DNA of 64,000 bases from UBA6107 sp964533735 (GTDB lineage: Bacteria > Chloroflexota > Anaerolineae > Anaerolineales > Anaerolineaceae). A program made the position numbers and the translations under genes. The stretch spans positions 1 through 64,000 of the forward strand of contig CAZHMD010000004.1 in assembly GCA_964533735.1 (NCBI GenBank), in the 5' to 3' direction. A model generated the notes under the pieces. That model was given only the letters and a program-made list of their open reading frames with translations. It was not told where the DNA came from and searched no databases. This document shows, in pieces, positions 6,953 to 15,240 of the stretch; positions within the stretch are counted from its first letter, which is position 1; every line of letters starts with the position of its first letter.

Positions 6953-8545
6953 ATGCCCAAACAAAAAAGACTTTTCTGGATCGGTGCACTCGCTGCTGCT
7001 GTAGCTTTTGATTTGCTTTTCTGGAAACAAGCACTCGGAATTTCGTTTTTTACCTGGACAGCCGCCTTATTGCTCATCGGCTACCTGCTGGCGTGGCGTG
7101 AACAAAAACGCCCGTCTGTGTTGAGCTGGGGATTGAGCCTGCTTATCCTCGGGTTTGCCTTCGTGCCGGCTTGGCGCGCTGAGCCCTTCACCCGTATCAT
7201 CAGCATCCTGCTCACGCTCGTAGGGATGCTGCTGCTGACGGCAACTTTTCTCAACGGGTTCTGGCCATCCTTCCGCATTGTGGATCACTTCACTGAACTC
7301 TTCAAGGCGTTGTTTGGCGGGTTATCCGGAGCGATCCTCTACGGGACGCGTTTCCGCAATCCGCCGGCTGTAGGTGAGGAACCAGTTAAGGTGAAAGGCA
7401 GGAAGGGCTGGGCTATCCTGCGCGGTGTACTCATCGCGGTTCCGGTGGTGACCCTGTTTACCATCCTGCTTTCCTCAGCTGACCCCGTGTTTGGCGACTG
7501 GATCAAGAAAGTGCTCAACCTGGAGCGCCTGCCGGAATACCTCTTCCGCCTGTGGTACGTCCTGATGATCGGTTCCTTCCTGGTGGGAATCTACCTGCAC
7601 GCAATCTACCCGCGTACCGAAGCGCAAAAGCCCGAGACGATGAGCGCCTGGATGAAACCCTTTTTGGGCTGGACGGAGACCGGAATCATCCTGGGAGCGG
7701 TGGATGCACTCTTTATCACCTTTGTCATCATCCAGATGCGTTACCTGTTCGGTGGTAGTGCCAATATCAGTGAAACCGGTTATACCTTTGCTGAGTATGC
7801 ACGCCGTGGATTTGGTGAACTGGTGGCTGTGGCGGTGTTGAGCATGCTGCTATACCTGGGTTTGAACACCATCTCAAAACGCGAAACCCGGGGCGCCAGG
7901 ATCGGCTTCAGCGTGGTCTCCATCCTGCTGATGGTGAACGTCCTCGTCTTGCTCGTGTCTTCACTGCAGCGGCTCATGTTGTATGAAGGCGCTTACGGAT
8001 TCTCGGAGTTGCGCACGTACACGCATGTATTCATCTACTGGCTGGGCGCGTTGATCGTAGTGGCAGTAGTGTTGGAGCTGCTGCGCAAAAGCGGCAGGTT
8101 TGCCCTGGCGTTGATGATCGCCATTATCGGGTTCGCTGCCACGCTGGCAGTGATGAATGTGGATGGCTTCATTGTGCAGCAGAATGTGAAGCGTGCCGCG
8201 GCTGGTGAAGAGTTGGATTTCAATTACCTGCAGCAGTTATCTGCAGATGCAGTTCCCGCCATGGTGAATGCTTACCTGCAGCCCGGGTTACCAGTGAAAG
8301 CGAAGGAAGCACTGGGCTCCGCGCTGGCGTGCCGCACCGCAGAGCTTAACACACCGATTGTGGGAGACTCAGGAATGCGCTCCTGGCAATCATTTTCGAT
8401 CAGTGAATCCAAAGCCTCAAGGCTGCTGAAGGAAAATGCAGCCAGTTGGTCAACCTACAAAGTGACCAACGACACAGAGCGTGGGAACTCCGTCATGTTG
8501 GACGGTGTGGAGAAGTCCTGCGCTGGATTTGACTGGATGGACTAA
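6953..8545 (+). CDS. DUF4173-like polytopic membrane protein
   Basis: A 530-aa integral membrane protein with about eleven to twelve predicted helices and a C-terminal soluble tail of ~110 residues. The segment RYLFGG...YTFAEYARRGFGELVAV is characteristic of the DUF4173/DUF4153 group, whose function is unknown. The tail (NYLQQLSADAVPAMVNAYLQ...LACR) contains a pattern common in the group. The ATG follows GAGGAAAA. It is downstream of the 50-aa membrane peptide and ends at a strong terminator, so the two genes probably form a unit with a shared membrane role. Confidence 0.75.
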   Translation: MPKQKRLFWIGALAAAVAFDLLFWKQALGISFFTWTAALLLIGYLLAWREQKRPSVLSWGLSLLILGFAFVPAWRAEPFTRIISILLTLVGMLLLTATFLNGFWPSFRIVDHFTELFKALFGGLSGAILYGTRFRNPPAVGEEPVKVKGRKGWAILRGVLIAVPVVTLFTILLSSADPVFGDWIKKVLNLERLPEYLFRLWYVLMIGSFLVGIYLHAIYPRTEAQKPETMSAWMKPFLGWTETGIILGAVDALFITFVIIQMRYLFGGSANISETGYTFAEYARRGFGELVAVAVLSMLLYLGLNTISKRETRGARIGFSVVSILLMVNVLVLLVSSLQRLMLYEGAYGFSELRTYTHVFIYWLGALIVVAVVLELLRKSGRFALALMIAIIGFAATLAVMNVDGFIVQQNVKRAAAGEELDFNYLQQLSADAVPAMVNAYLQPGLPVKAKEALGSALACRTAELNTPIVGDSGMRSWQSFSISESKASRLLKENAASWSTYKVTNDTERGNSVMLDGVEKSCAGFDWMD

Positions 8546-8560
8546 CAAAAATAAAAATCA

Positions 8561-8591
8561 CCGGGATTCCCCAAGAATCCCGGTTTTTTTA
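8561..8591. terminator. bidirectional terminator
   Basis: CCGGGATTC (8561-8569) pairs with GAATCCCGG (8575-8583), loop CCCAA, followed by seven T on the plus strand. On the minus strand the A-rich sequence upstream supplies a T-rich tail, so it can end both converging genes. Confidence 0.9.
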
Positions 8592-8912
8592 TACCCCGTC
8601 CCAGCCAAATTTCTCGAAATCCACCACGCCTTCGAGATCAAAGACAACCCCCTCGTCTTCAAGCAGCGTGCGCTGGATGTGCGTTCCCATGCCGAAACCA
8701 TGCGGGCTGACCTTGCCCCTGGCATTGATCACCCGCTGCCAGGGTACGTCCAGATCATCCTTCTGGTTCGCCAGGGCGGCTAGTGCGAATCCCACCATTT
8801 GCGCCGAACAACGCCCGACGATGCGTGATATTTGCCCGTAGGTGGCTACTTTGCCAGCAGGGATCTGACGCACGACCGAATAGATCACATCATACAAGCG
8901 AGGTTCATCCAT
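8589..8912 (-). CDS. alkyltransferase-like protein (ATL)
   Basis: A 107-aa protein homologous to the C-terminal DNA-binding half of O6-alkylguanine-DNA alkyltransferases (VVRQIPAGKVATYGQIS, RVINARGKVSPHG). The alkyl-acceptor motif PCHRV is replaced by PWQRV, with Trp58 where the reactive Cys should be. That is the hallmark of ATL proteins, which bind and flip O6-alkylguanine and hand the lesion to nucleotide excision repair instead of repairing it themselves. The ATG at 8912 follows AGAAGGTAAC. A longer in-frame start is less well supported. Monocistronic. Confidence 0.88.
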   Translation of the reverse strand: MDEPRLYDVIYSVVRQIPAGKVATYGQISRIVGRCSAQMVGFALAALANQKDDLDVPWQRVINARGKVSPHGFGMGTHIQRTLLEDEGVVFDLEGVVDFEKFGWDGV

Positions 8913-8996
8913 GTTACCTTCTCTTCTTAACGCGTCATCCATTTTGAATAATCATACTGCAAATCCACTCAGGCACTTCATGGTAGAATTTCACCC

Positions 8997-10016
8997 ATGA
9001 AAAGATGGCAGTTCTGGCTGGGGTTGGCGATCAGCATCGTCTTCATGTATTTTGCGCTCAACAAGTTAAAACTGGATGAATTCTGGCTGGCGGTGAAGTC
9101 TGCCAATTACTGGTGGATCCTACCCGGGATCGCGGTGTACTTTGTGGGGGTGTGGGTACGCGCGTGGCGCTGGCACTACCTGCTCGGACCGATCAAGAAG
9201 ATTCCCACGCGGGTGATGTTCCCGGTGACCTGCATTGGGTACATGGGCAATAACATCTACCCGGCGCGCGCCGGTGAGGTGCTGCGGGCGGTAGTTTTGA
9301 AGCGCCGCGAAGGTGTGCCCATTTCGGCATCACTGGCAACGGTGATTGTGGAGCGTATTTTCGATGGTGTGGTGATGCTGGCGTTTGTCTTCCTCAACCT
9401 GCCTGCGCTTGCCAAACTATCAACGTCAGATTCGGGTTTTCTCGGTAACATCCAATCGTTAGCACTAATCGGTATGGGTATTTTTGTTGGCGCGCTGGTG
9501 ATCTTTTTGCTGGCAGCCATGTTCCCTGTTATTACGCTCAGGTTCGGGCAATGGCTGATCGACCATCTGCTGCCAGCGCGAATTCGGGAAAAAACCTCCG
9601 GCATCATGCATAAATTCCTGGATGGGCTGGCTTCCCTGCGCTCACCATTCAATATATTAATGGTGTTCCTCACCTCTGTAGTGATCTGGCTGCTGGAAAC
9701 GATCAAATACTGGTTCGTGATGCACGCTTTCAGCTTTACTGTCAGCTTCTTTGCCCTCATGTTATTGAATGGGATTGCCAACCTGGCGACCACCATTCCT
9801 TCGGCGCCCGGGTATATCGGCACATGGGAAGCGGTGACCAAGGCGGTACTGGTAGCCTTTGGTGTTTCAGGCTCCGAGGCGCTGGCATACGCGGTGGTGC
9901 TGCACGTGGCACTTTGGCTGCCGATCACCCTGCTGGGGGCCTGGTTCATGGCGCGCGAGGGCATCAAGTGGAATGACGCGCTGCGCAAGGAAACTCAGAT
10001 ACAGGCGGTTGAATAA
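8997..10016 (+). CDS. flippase-like integral membrane protein (LPG synthase TM family)
   Basis: A 339-aa protein with about eight membrane helices. Motifs typical of the UPF0104 / lysylphosphatidylglycerol-synthase transmembrane family are present: WVRAWRWHYLL, YMGNNIYPARAGEVLRA, VERIFDG, and PSAPGYIGTWEA near the C-terminus. The soluble synthase domain is missing, as in many members proposed to flip lipid-linked molecules. No ribosome site precedes the ATG, but TAGAAT (8984-8989) lies seven bases upstream, as expected of a leaderless mRNA. It is followed 35 bp later by an FAD-dependent oxidoreductase, with which it is probably co-transcribed. A role in lipid or glycolipid handling is inferred. 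Confidence 0.78.
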   Translation: MKRWQFWLGLAISIVFMYFALNKLKLDEFWLAVKSANYWWILPGIAVYFVGVWVRAWRWHYLLGPIKKIPTRVMFPVTCIGYMGNNIYPARAGEVLRAVVLKRREGVPISASLATVIVERIFDGVVMLAFVFLNLPALAKLSTSDSGFLGNIQSLALIGMGIFVGALVIFLLAAMFPVITLRFGQWLIDHLLPARIREKTSGIMHKFLDGLASLRSPFNILMVFLTSVVIWLLETIKYWFVMHAFSFTVSFFALMLLNGIANLATTIPSAPGYIGTWEAVTKAVLVAFGVSGSEALAYAVVLHVALWLPITLLGAWFMAREGIKWNDALRKETQIQAVE

Positions 10017-10051
10017 CAGGTCAGGTGACCATCGAATTCCACGGGAGGACT

Positions 10052-11371
10052 ATGGAGACTAAAAAAATTGCCATCATCGGCGCTGGTTTTGGCGGCATGA
10101 CCGCAGCCCTGGACCTGGTGAAGGCTGGATACGAAGTGACAATTCTCGAAGCAGGAAGTTCGCCTGGCGGGTTGGCTGGAGGCTTTAAGGAACCCGGTTG
10201 GGAATGGTCAGTGGAGAATTTCTACCATCACTGGTTTACATCCGACGCGCATATGTTCCGCTTGTTCAAGGAACTTGGTGTGGAAAATAAAGTTCTCGTG
10301 CGGACCCCCACCACCGTGGTTTATTACAACGGAAAATTCTATCCGTTTGACTCGATCCTCAGCGCATTGTTGTATCCGGGCTTGGGATGGGGCGTCAACA
10401 AGATCCGCTTTGGGCTGGTCGGACTTTTCCTGCGCATCACGAAAAATTGGAAACCCCTTGAGCGTACTACCGTGGACGCCTGGATGAAAAAGTGGGCGGG
10501 AGAAAAGGTTTACCGCGAAATGTGGGAACCGATGGTGGTGGGCAAGTTCAGTGAAAAATATGCCAGGGTGGTCAATATGGCGTGGATGTGGGCGCGTTTT
10601 CACGTGCGTTCCACCAAACTGGTGACGTACGAGGGGGGATTCCAGGCTTTTGCGGACGATTTTGCCAACGCCATCCAAAAATCAGGCGTCACCATCCGGT
10701 ACAACACCAGGGTCAATGAAGTAAGAACAAGCGGACATCGCGTTGAATTGGCGATTGACGGAAAGAACGAAAGTTTTGACCGGGTGCTGGTCACCCTGTC
10801 ACCGGGGCAGATGGCAAAAATGGCGCCGCAGCTGCCGGAGAATTACCTGAAAGGGCTGTTGGAATTGAAAAGCCTGGGCGCAGTGGCGTTGATCATTTCG
10901 CTCAAACACCAGCTTTCACGTGAGGGTTATTACTGGTTCAACCTTCCAAAGGCATCCGGGTTTCCCTTCCTGGCGCTGGTGGAGCATACAAATTTCCAAC
11001 CAAAGGAAAAATTCAGCGGGGAGCACCTCATCTATTGCGGGGATTACCTTGAAACAGATCATGAGTACTTCTCGATGGATAAGGATCAGTTGCTGGAAAG
11101 ATTTATGCCCAGCCTGGTGCGCTTTAACCCTGATTTCAAACCGGATTGGGTCAACCGCGCCTGGCTTAAGAAATCAAATTATGCCCAACCGGTACCGCTG
11201 GTGAACCATTCCCAGAATATCCCGGCGGTTCAGACGCCGCTGGAGGGGATCTACTTTGCCAGCATGTCACAGGTTTACCCGTGGGACCGCGGGACAAACT
11301 TCGCGGTTGAGATCGCGCACAAAGCCAGCGCGTTGATCAGGGACTCCTTTGAAAATCAGCAGCAAAGCTAA
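10052..11371 (+). CDS. NAD(P)/FAD-dependent amine-oxidase-like oxidoreductase
   Basis: A 439-aa flavoprotein. The N-terminal dinucleotide-binding motif IIGAGFGGMTAALDL is followed by LEAGSSPGGLAGGF, the standard FAD-binding start of the protoporphyrinogen oxidase / phytoene desaturase / amine oxidase superfamily. The C-terminal part (GIYFASMSQVYPWDRGTNFAVEIA) resembles the second FAD-contact region. The substrate cannot be told from the sequence; carotenoid, porphyrin and UDP-galactopyranose mutase relatives share this fold. The ATG at 10052 follows CGGGAGGAC, which favours it over a GTG 27 bases earlier. Its flippase-like neighbour suggests a lipid or isoprenoid substrate. Confidence 0.75.
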   Translation: METKKIAIIGAGFGGMTAALDLVKAGYEVTILEAGSSPGGLAGGFKEPGWEWSVENFYHHWFTSDAHMFRLFKELGVENKVLVRTPTTVVYYNGKFYPFDSILSALLYPGLGWGVNKIRFGLVGLFLRITKNWKPLERTTVDAWMKKWAGEKVYREMWEPMVVGKFSEKYARVVNMAWMWARFHVRSTKLVTYEGGFQAFADDFANAIQKSGVTIRYNTRVNEVRTSGHRVELAIDGKNESFDRVLVTLSPGQMAKMAPQLPENYLKGLLELKSLGAVALIISLKHQLSREGYYWFNLPKASGFPFLALVEHTNFQPKEKFSGEHLIYCGDYLETDHEYFSMDKDQLLERFMPSLVRFNPDFKPDWVNRAWLKKSNYAQPVPLVNHSQNIPAVQTPLEGIYFASMSQVYPWDRGTNFAVEIAHKASALIRDSFENQQQS

Positions 11372-11862
11372 GTAAAACACGTTAGATTTAAGTAATAAAC
11401 ATTAAGAATTTCTGATGCCAGATTTTGTGCTGTTGTTACACAAACGAGCATCATTTGGAAAGCCGGTTAATTTATAAAAAAATAACCACAGATGCCAGTT
11501 ACCCCCGAAATGCATGGTGGAACACCATATATGGGGGCGCGGTTGAAGGGTACGACCTGCCTGTTGGGATATAAATAATCGGAACTTAAATTGGATTGTG
11601 TAAAAAACATCAGGATTTCTTAAGGTTAATTACCTTAAAGAATCAATATTTTTTAAGCAAGCGTAGGGTAATCGCCTTGTTTGCCAACAACCTTTCTGCT
11701 AAAATGAGTGCTATAGAAACATTGGGGTAGTTTTCGGGGAGCCCCAAAATAAAACCAACGTAATACCCAATTGAGTAATTGCCTGACCACCTGAACCGGG
11801 GTGCTAGCCGTAGTGTACCTGGTGAGTGTGGAATACCATTCTACTAAGGAAGGACGCCGAGT
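11372..11862 (+). other. structured non-coding region upstream of dnaA
   Basis: These 490 bp hold no convincing gene. They are AT-rich in parts and contain three inverted repeats: CCCCC...ATGGTG-GAA-CACCAT...GGGGG (11502-11537), TTAAGGT-TAATT-ACCTTAA (11620-11638), and TTGGGG...CCCCAA (11722-11747). TTGTTT-N16-TAAAAT (11678-11705) could be the dnaA promoter. Three 7-of-9 matches to the DnaA box occur (11482-11490, 11597-11605 reverse, 11827-11835 reverse), about what chance allows. The region could be part of a replication origin or simply a long structured dnaA leader. Confidence 0.4.
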
Positions 11863-13215
11863 ATGAATCCTGATGTTGCCTGGCAGGCTGCCATTGGCCA
11901 ATTACAGATGGAAATGTCCAAAGCGTCCTATGATACCTGGGTGCGCAGTACAGAGATGCTCAAGTTTGAGCAGGGGGTTTTTACCATCGGCGTGCCGAAC
12001 GCCTACGCCCGCGACTGGCTGGAATCACGGCTGACAAGCACCGTAACAAGGATACTCTCGGGGCTGATCGAAGGCACGCAAAAGGTGCAGTTCGTAGTAT
12101 GGCACAAGGATTACCAACAGGAAGAGCAGCCGAAGGAGGCCATCCCTTCCCTGAACCTGAACCCTCCCATGCCATCCCCAATGCAGCCGGCGTCCTCGCT
12201 TAACAGTAAATACAACTTTGAAAATTTTGTGGTTGGCGCATCCAACCGGCTGGCGCATGCCGCCTGCATGGCAGTGGCAGAGAACCCCGCGCAATCATAT
12301 AACCCCCTCTTTCTTTATGGTGGTGTTGGGCTGGGCAAGACTCATCTGCTGCACGCAATCGGAAACTATGCGCGCAGTCATGGTCAGCAGGTACTGTATG
12401 TATCCTCTGAGGAATTCACCAACGATCTAATAAACGCCATCCGCACTCACAACACACCGGCATTTCGCGACCGCTACCGCCGCATTGATGTCCTGCTGAT
12501 CGACGATATCCAGTTCATCGCCGGCAAGGAATCGACGCAGGAAGAGTTCTTCCACACTTTTAATACGCTTCATGGACAGGATAAGCAGATCGTGCTCTCC
12601 TCCGACCGACCTCCCAAGGCGATGAACACACTGGAAGAACGCCTGCGCTCGCGCTTTGAATGGGGGCTGACCGCAGACATCCAGGCACCTGATCTTGAAA
12701 CACGCATTGCCATCCTGCGCGCCAAGGCTGACCGCACGCAGCATACAGTACCAGCGGGCATCCTTGAAACAATCGCGCGCCTGTTCACCACCAACATCCG
12801 TGAACTGGAAGGGGCGCTCACACGCGTGCTGGCTTACGCAGACCTGCGCAACAAACCGCTCACCGAAGATTTGGTGAATGTGGCATTGACTGACCTCATC
12901 CCTCAGCGCAATACCTTTGAACCCTCCCGGGTGGTGGATGTGGTGGCGAGTGTTTTTGGCATCACGTCGGAGAAGCTGCTCGGCCGGGACCGCACACGCG
13001 GGGTAGCGCTTCCACGCCAGGTGGTGATGTACCTGCTGCGCCATGAGGGCAACGTATCCCTTCCACAGATCGGCGAGGTTGTAGGCGGACGCGACCACAC
13101 TACGGTCATTTATGCCTGCGAGAAAGTAGCTGACATGATGGAGCGGGATGAAATGTTACGCCGCCAGGTTTTACAAATCAGGGAACAACTTTACGGAAAA
13201 CCCGCAGTAAAGTAA
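11863..13215 (+). CDS. dnaA: chromosomal replication initiator DnaA
   Basis: A 450-aa protein with the full DnaA architecture. Domain I (1-~85) is followed by a short Pro-rich linker, the AAA+ domain III with Walker A GGVGLGKTHL (153-162) and Walker B LLIDD (211-215), and a C-terminal DNA-binding domain IV with the DnaA signature GGRDHTTVIYACEKV. DnaA binds oriC and opens DNA for replication. The start has the ribosome site AAGGAAGGA. It is not followed by dnaN, as in many bacteria, but by a candidate small RNA and rnj. Confidence 0.98.
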   Translation: MNPDVAWQAAIGQLQMEMSKASYDTWVRSTEMLKFEQGVFTIGVPNAYARDWLESRLTSTVTRILSGLIEGTQKVQFVVWHKDYQQEEQPKEAIPSLNLNPPMPSPMQPASSLNSKYNFENFVVGASNRLAHAACMAVAENPAQSYNPLFLYGGVGLGKTHLLHAIGNYARSHGQQVLYVSSEEFTNDLINAIRTHNTPAFRDRYRRIDVLLIDDIQFIAGKESTQEEFFHTFNTLHGQDKQIVLSSDRPPKAMNTLEERLRSRFEWGLTADIQAPDLETRIAILRAKADRTQHTVPAGILETIARLFTTNIRELEGALTRVLAYADLRNKPLTEDLVNVALTDLIPQRNTFEPSRVVDVVASVFGITSEKLLGRDRTRGVALPRQVVMYLLRHEGNVSLPQIGEVVGGRDHTTVIYACEKVADMMERDEMLRRQVLQIREQLYGKPAVK

Positions 13216-13273
13216 CTTGACAACTTTGCTCCGATTCATTCGTTTTTTGGTAAAAAGTGATGTATAATACCCA

Positions 13274-13439
13274 AGCAATACAGATTGTTTGTACTCATTG
13301 GTTATTGAGCCATTATTGAATCAACAGTTTGTTCGGGCAGCAGTATGCGGAAATCCCCTCAAGGTTGAGGGGCAGTGTTACAGAAAACATTGAATCTCCA
13401 ACATCCCAGGCCTGTTTCGATTGCCGGGGATGTTTTGTT
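13274..13439 (+). ncRNA. candidate structured RNA between dnaA and rnj
   Basis: Downstream of dnaA a -10 box (TATAAT, 13263-13268) without a clear -35 leads into 165 bp with no reading frame but consecutive hairpins: CCCCTCAA/TTGAGGGG (13355-13372), CAGTGTT-ACAGAA-AACATTG (13373-13392), and a terminator-like ACATCCC...GGGATGT stem (13401-13433) with GGC/GCC extension and tail TTTTGTTAA. The size and terminator fit an independent small RNA. It could equally be a premature-termination element in the rnj leader or the 3' end of the dnaA message. Confidence 0.4.
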
Positions 13440-13460
13440 AACAACCTGATCTGACCTATT

Positions 13461-13490
13461 CCGCGCTGGTTTGGTACAACCAATACGCGG
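13461..13490 (+). promoter_or_regulatory. imperfect palindrome at the rnj promoter
   Basis: CCGCG-C-TGGTT-TGGTAC-AACCA-ATA-CGCGG is a 30-bp two-part inverted repeat. It overlaps a possible promoter TTGGTA (13471-13476) ... TTATAC (13496-13501, 19-bp spacer), 46 bp before the rnj ATG. It could act as an operator, or as an RNA hairpin if transcription starts further upstream. Confidence 0.4.
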
Positions 13491-13535
13491 TCAACTTATA
13501 CGTACCGAAATGTTGAAAAACAGAAAGGTTTTTTA

Positions 13536-15200
13536 ATGAAGCAACAACAAAATAATAATACCAACAAGGGAGTCTTAAAGATTATCCCTCTGGGAGGATT
13601 GGGCGAAGTTGGCGCCAACATGATGGTGTATGAATATGACAATCAGATAATGATCGTCGATACCGGCCTCATGTTTCCCGAGAATGACATGCTGGGGATT
13701 GATTACATCATCCCCGATATCACATACCTGGCAGCACGCAAGAACCAGGTGAAGGGGATCGTCATCACCCACGGGCATGAAGACCACACGGGCGCCATCC
13801 GCCATGTTTTGGAAGTGATCAACGCTCCTATCTACGCCACCCCGTTAACCCGCGGTCTGCTGGAAGTAAAACTGGCAAAAAACGGGCAGGCTCAAAAAGC
13901 CCGCATAGAGACCGTCCACGCTGGCGACAGCCGCAAGATCGGACCATTCACCGTGGATTTCTTCCACGTGTGCCACTCCATCCCTGATGGAGTGGGGTTG
14001 GGGATCGACTCACCTGCCGGCCTGGTTGTACATACAGGTGACTGGAAATTCGACCATACCCCCGTAGATAGCTGGCCGACTGATTATGCCAAGCTGGCTG
14101 AATTCCAGCGGCGCGGCGTTATGGCTTTGCTGGCTGATTCCACCAATTCAGAACGCCCCGGCTGGACGCCTTCAGAACGCATCATTGATGACGGTTTCGA
14201 TAAGGTATTCCGTGAAGCCAAGGGACGCATCATCATTGCCAGTTTTGCCTCTCTCATTTCGAGGGTGCAGCAAGTGGCAAACGCAGCCGTCCGTCATGGA
14301 CGCAAGCTGGCAATTGCCGGCACAAGCATGCTGGACAACACCAAGATAGCCAGGAACCTCAACTATCTTAAAATTGATGAAAAGCAAATGGTCAGCCTGG
14401 AAGAAGCGCTGGGCATGAAAGCCAGTGAAGTGGTGATCATGTGCACCGGTTCGCAGGGCGAACCCACATCGATCCTGGGGCGGCTCTCCATGGGCAGCCA
14501 CCGTATCTTTGATATCCAGGACGGGGACACCATTGTGCTTTCTGCGCACCCCATCCCGGGCAACGAGGAAAACGTTTACCGCACGATCAACCGCTTGATC
14601 GAACGCGGCGCGGATGTGGTTTACGAAGCCGTAGCACCGGTGCACGTCTCCGGGCATGCCAGCCAGGAAGAAATGAAATTGATGTTGCACCTGACTCAAC
14701 CGGATTACTTCATCCCCATCCACGGCGAGTTGCGCCAGCTCAAGCAGCATGGCAAGTTAGCCCGCCAGGTGGGCATCCATGAAGACAACATCGCTGTCGT
14801 CCTTAATGGGCAGACAGTTGAATTCCAAAACGGACGTATGCGCCTAGGCGCAAAAGTGCCTACCTCGTATGTTTACGTGGATGGCTCCGGAGTAGGTGAC
14901 GTGAGTGAAGCTGTGATGCACGACCGTGATGTCCTCTCACAGGAAGGCGTTTTTGTTGTCAACCTCGCCATCGATAAATTCACCAACAAACCATTAAAAC
15001 CAGCCGAGATCACCAGCCGCGGTTTCATCGCGTGGAATGATTCTCAGGAATTGTTGAATGGTTTGCGCACCCGCATCAATGAGACGGCAGTACGCGCCAA
15101 TGGCAGTTTACAAAAAGACCTGGAACAGGTCGTGAGTAATTACATTTACCGCGAAACACACCGCCGCCCGATGGTACTGGTTAACGTCATTAAGGCATAA
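13536..15200 (+). CDS. rnj: ribonuclease J
   Basis: A 554-aa enzyme of the metallo-beta-lactamase / beta-CASP family. The metal-binding motif THGHEDH (about 78-84) is preceded by LGGLGEVGANM, and the beta-CASP region has LADSTNSERPGWTPSE, IMCTGSQGEP and HVSGHASQEE. RNase J has 5'-3' exonuclease and endonuclease activity and matures or degrades RNA in bacteria lacking RNase E-type turnover. The length is normal. The ribosome site AGAAAGG lies seven bases before the ATG. It seems to have its own promoter and ends at a strong terminator. Confidence 0.95.
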   Translation: MKQQQNNNTNKGVLKIIPLGGLGEVGANMMVYEYDNQIMIVDTGLMFPENDMLGIDYIIPDITYLAARKNQVKGIVITHGHEDHTGAIRHVLEVINAPIYATPLTRGLLEVKLAKNGQAQKARIETVHAGDSRKIGPFTVDFFHVCHSIPDGVGLGIDSPAGLVVHTGDWKFDHTPVDSWPTDYAKLAEFQRRGVMALLADSTNSERPGWTPSERIIDDGFDKVFREAKGRIIIASFASLISRVQQVANAAVRHGRKLAIAGTSMLDNTKIARNLNYLKIDEKQMVSLEEALGMKASEVVIMCTGSQGEPTSILGRLSMGSHRIFDIQDGDTIVLSAHPIPGNEENVYRTINRLIERGADVVYEAVAPVHVSGHASQEEMKLMLHLTQPDYFIPIHGELRQLKQHGKLARQVGIHEDNIAVVLNGQTVEFQNGRMRLGAKVPTSYVYVDGSGVGDVSEAVMHDRDVLSQEGVFVVNLAIDKFTNKPLKPAEITSRGFIAWNDSQELLNGLRTRINETAVRANGSLQKDLEQVVSNYIYRETHRRPMVLVNVIKA

Positions 15201-15211
15201 ATAGAAAAGAG

Positions 15212-15240
15212 AACACCTCCGCAAGGAGGTGTTTTGTTTT
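15212..15240. terminator. bidirectional terminator between rnj and mutY
   Basis: AACACCTCC (15212-15220), loop GCAA, GGAGGTGTT (15225-15233), then TTGTTTT. A-rich sequence on the other side lets it also serve the converging mutY, whose stop codon lies in the tail. Confidence 0.9.

Noticed and set aside
11482..11835. Three DnaA-box-like 9-mers upstream of dnaA
   Set aside because: Each matches only 7 of 9 positions; about one such match is expected by chance in this length and more in AT-rich DNA, so no origin is called.
11653..11901. 82-aa minus-strand frame across the dnaA upstream region
   Set aside because: Overlaps the dnaA start, has no family features, and crosses the inverted repeats.
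12427..13098. Long antisense frame (223 aa) inside dnaA
   Set aside because: Shadow of the dnaA reading frame. Similar antisense frames at 9257-9988, 14172-14750, 28076-28822 and 46653-47402 were rejected for the same reason.
13217..13222. TTGACA downstream of dnaA as a -35 for the TATAAT at 13263
   Set aside because: The spacing is 40 bp, far from the 17-bp optimum.
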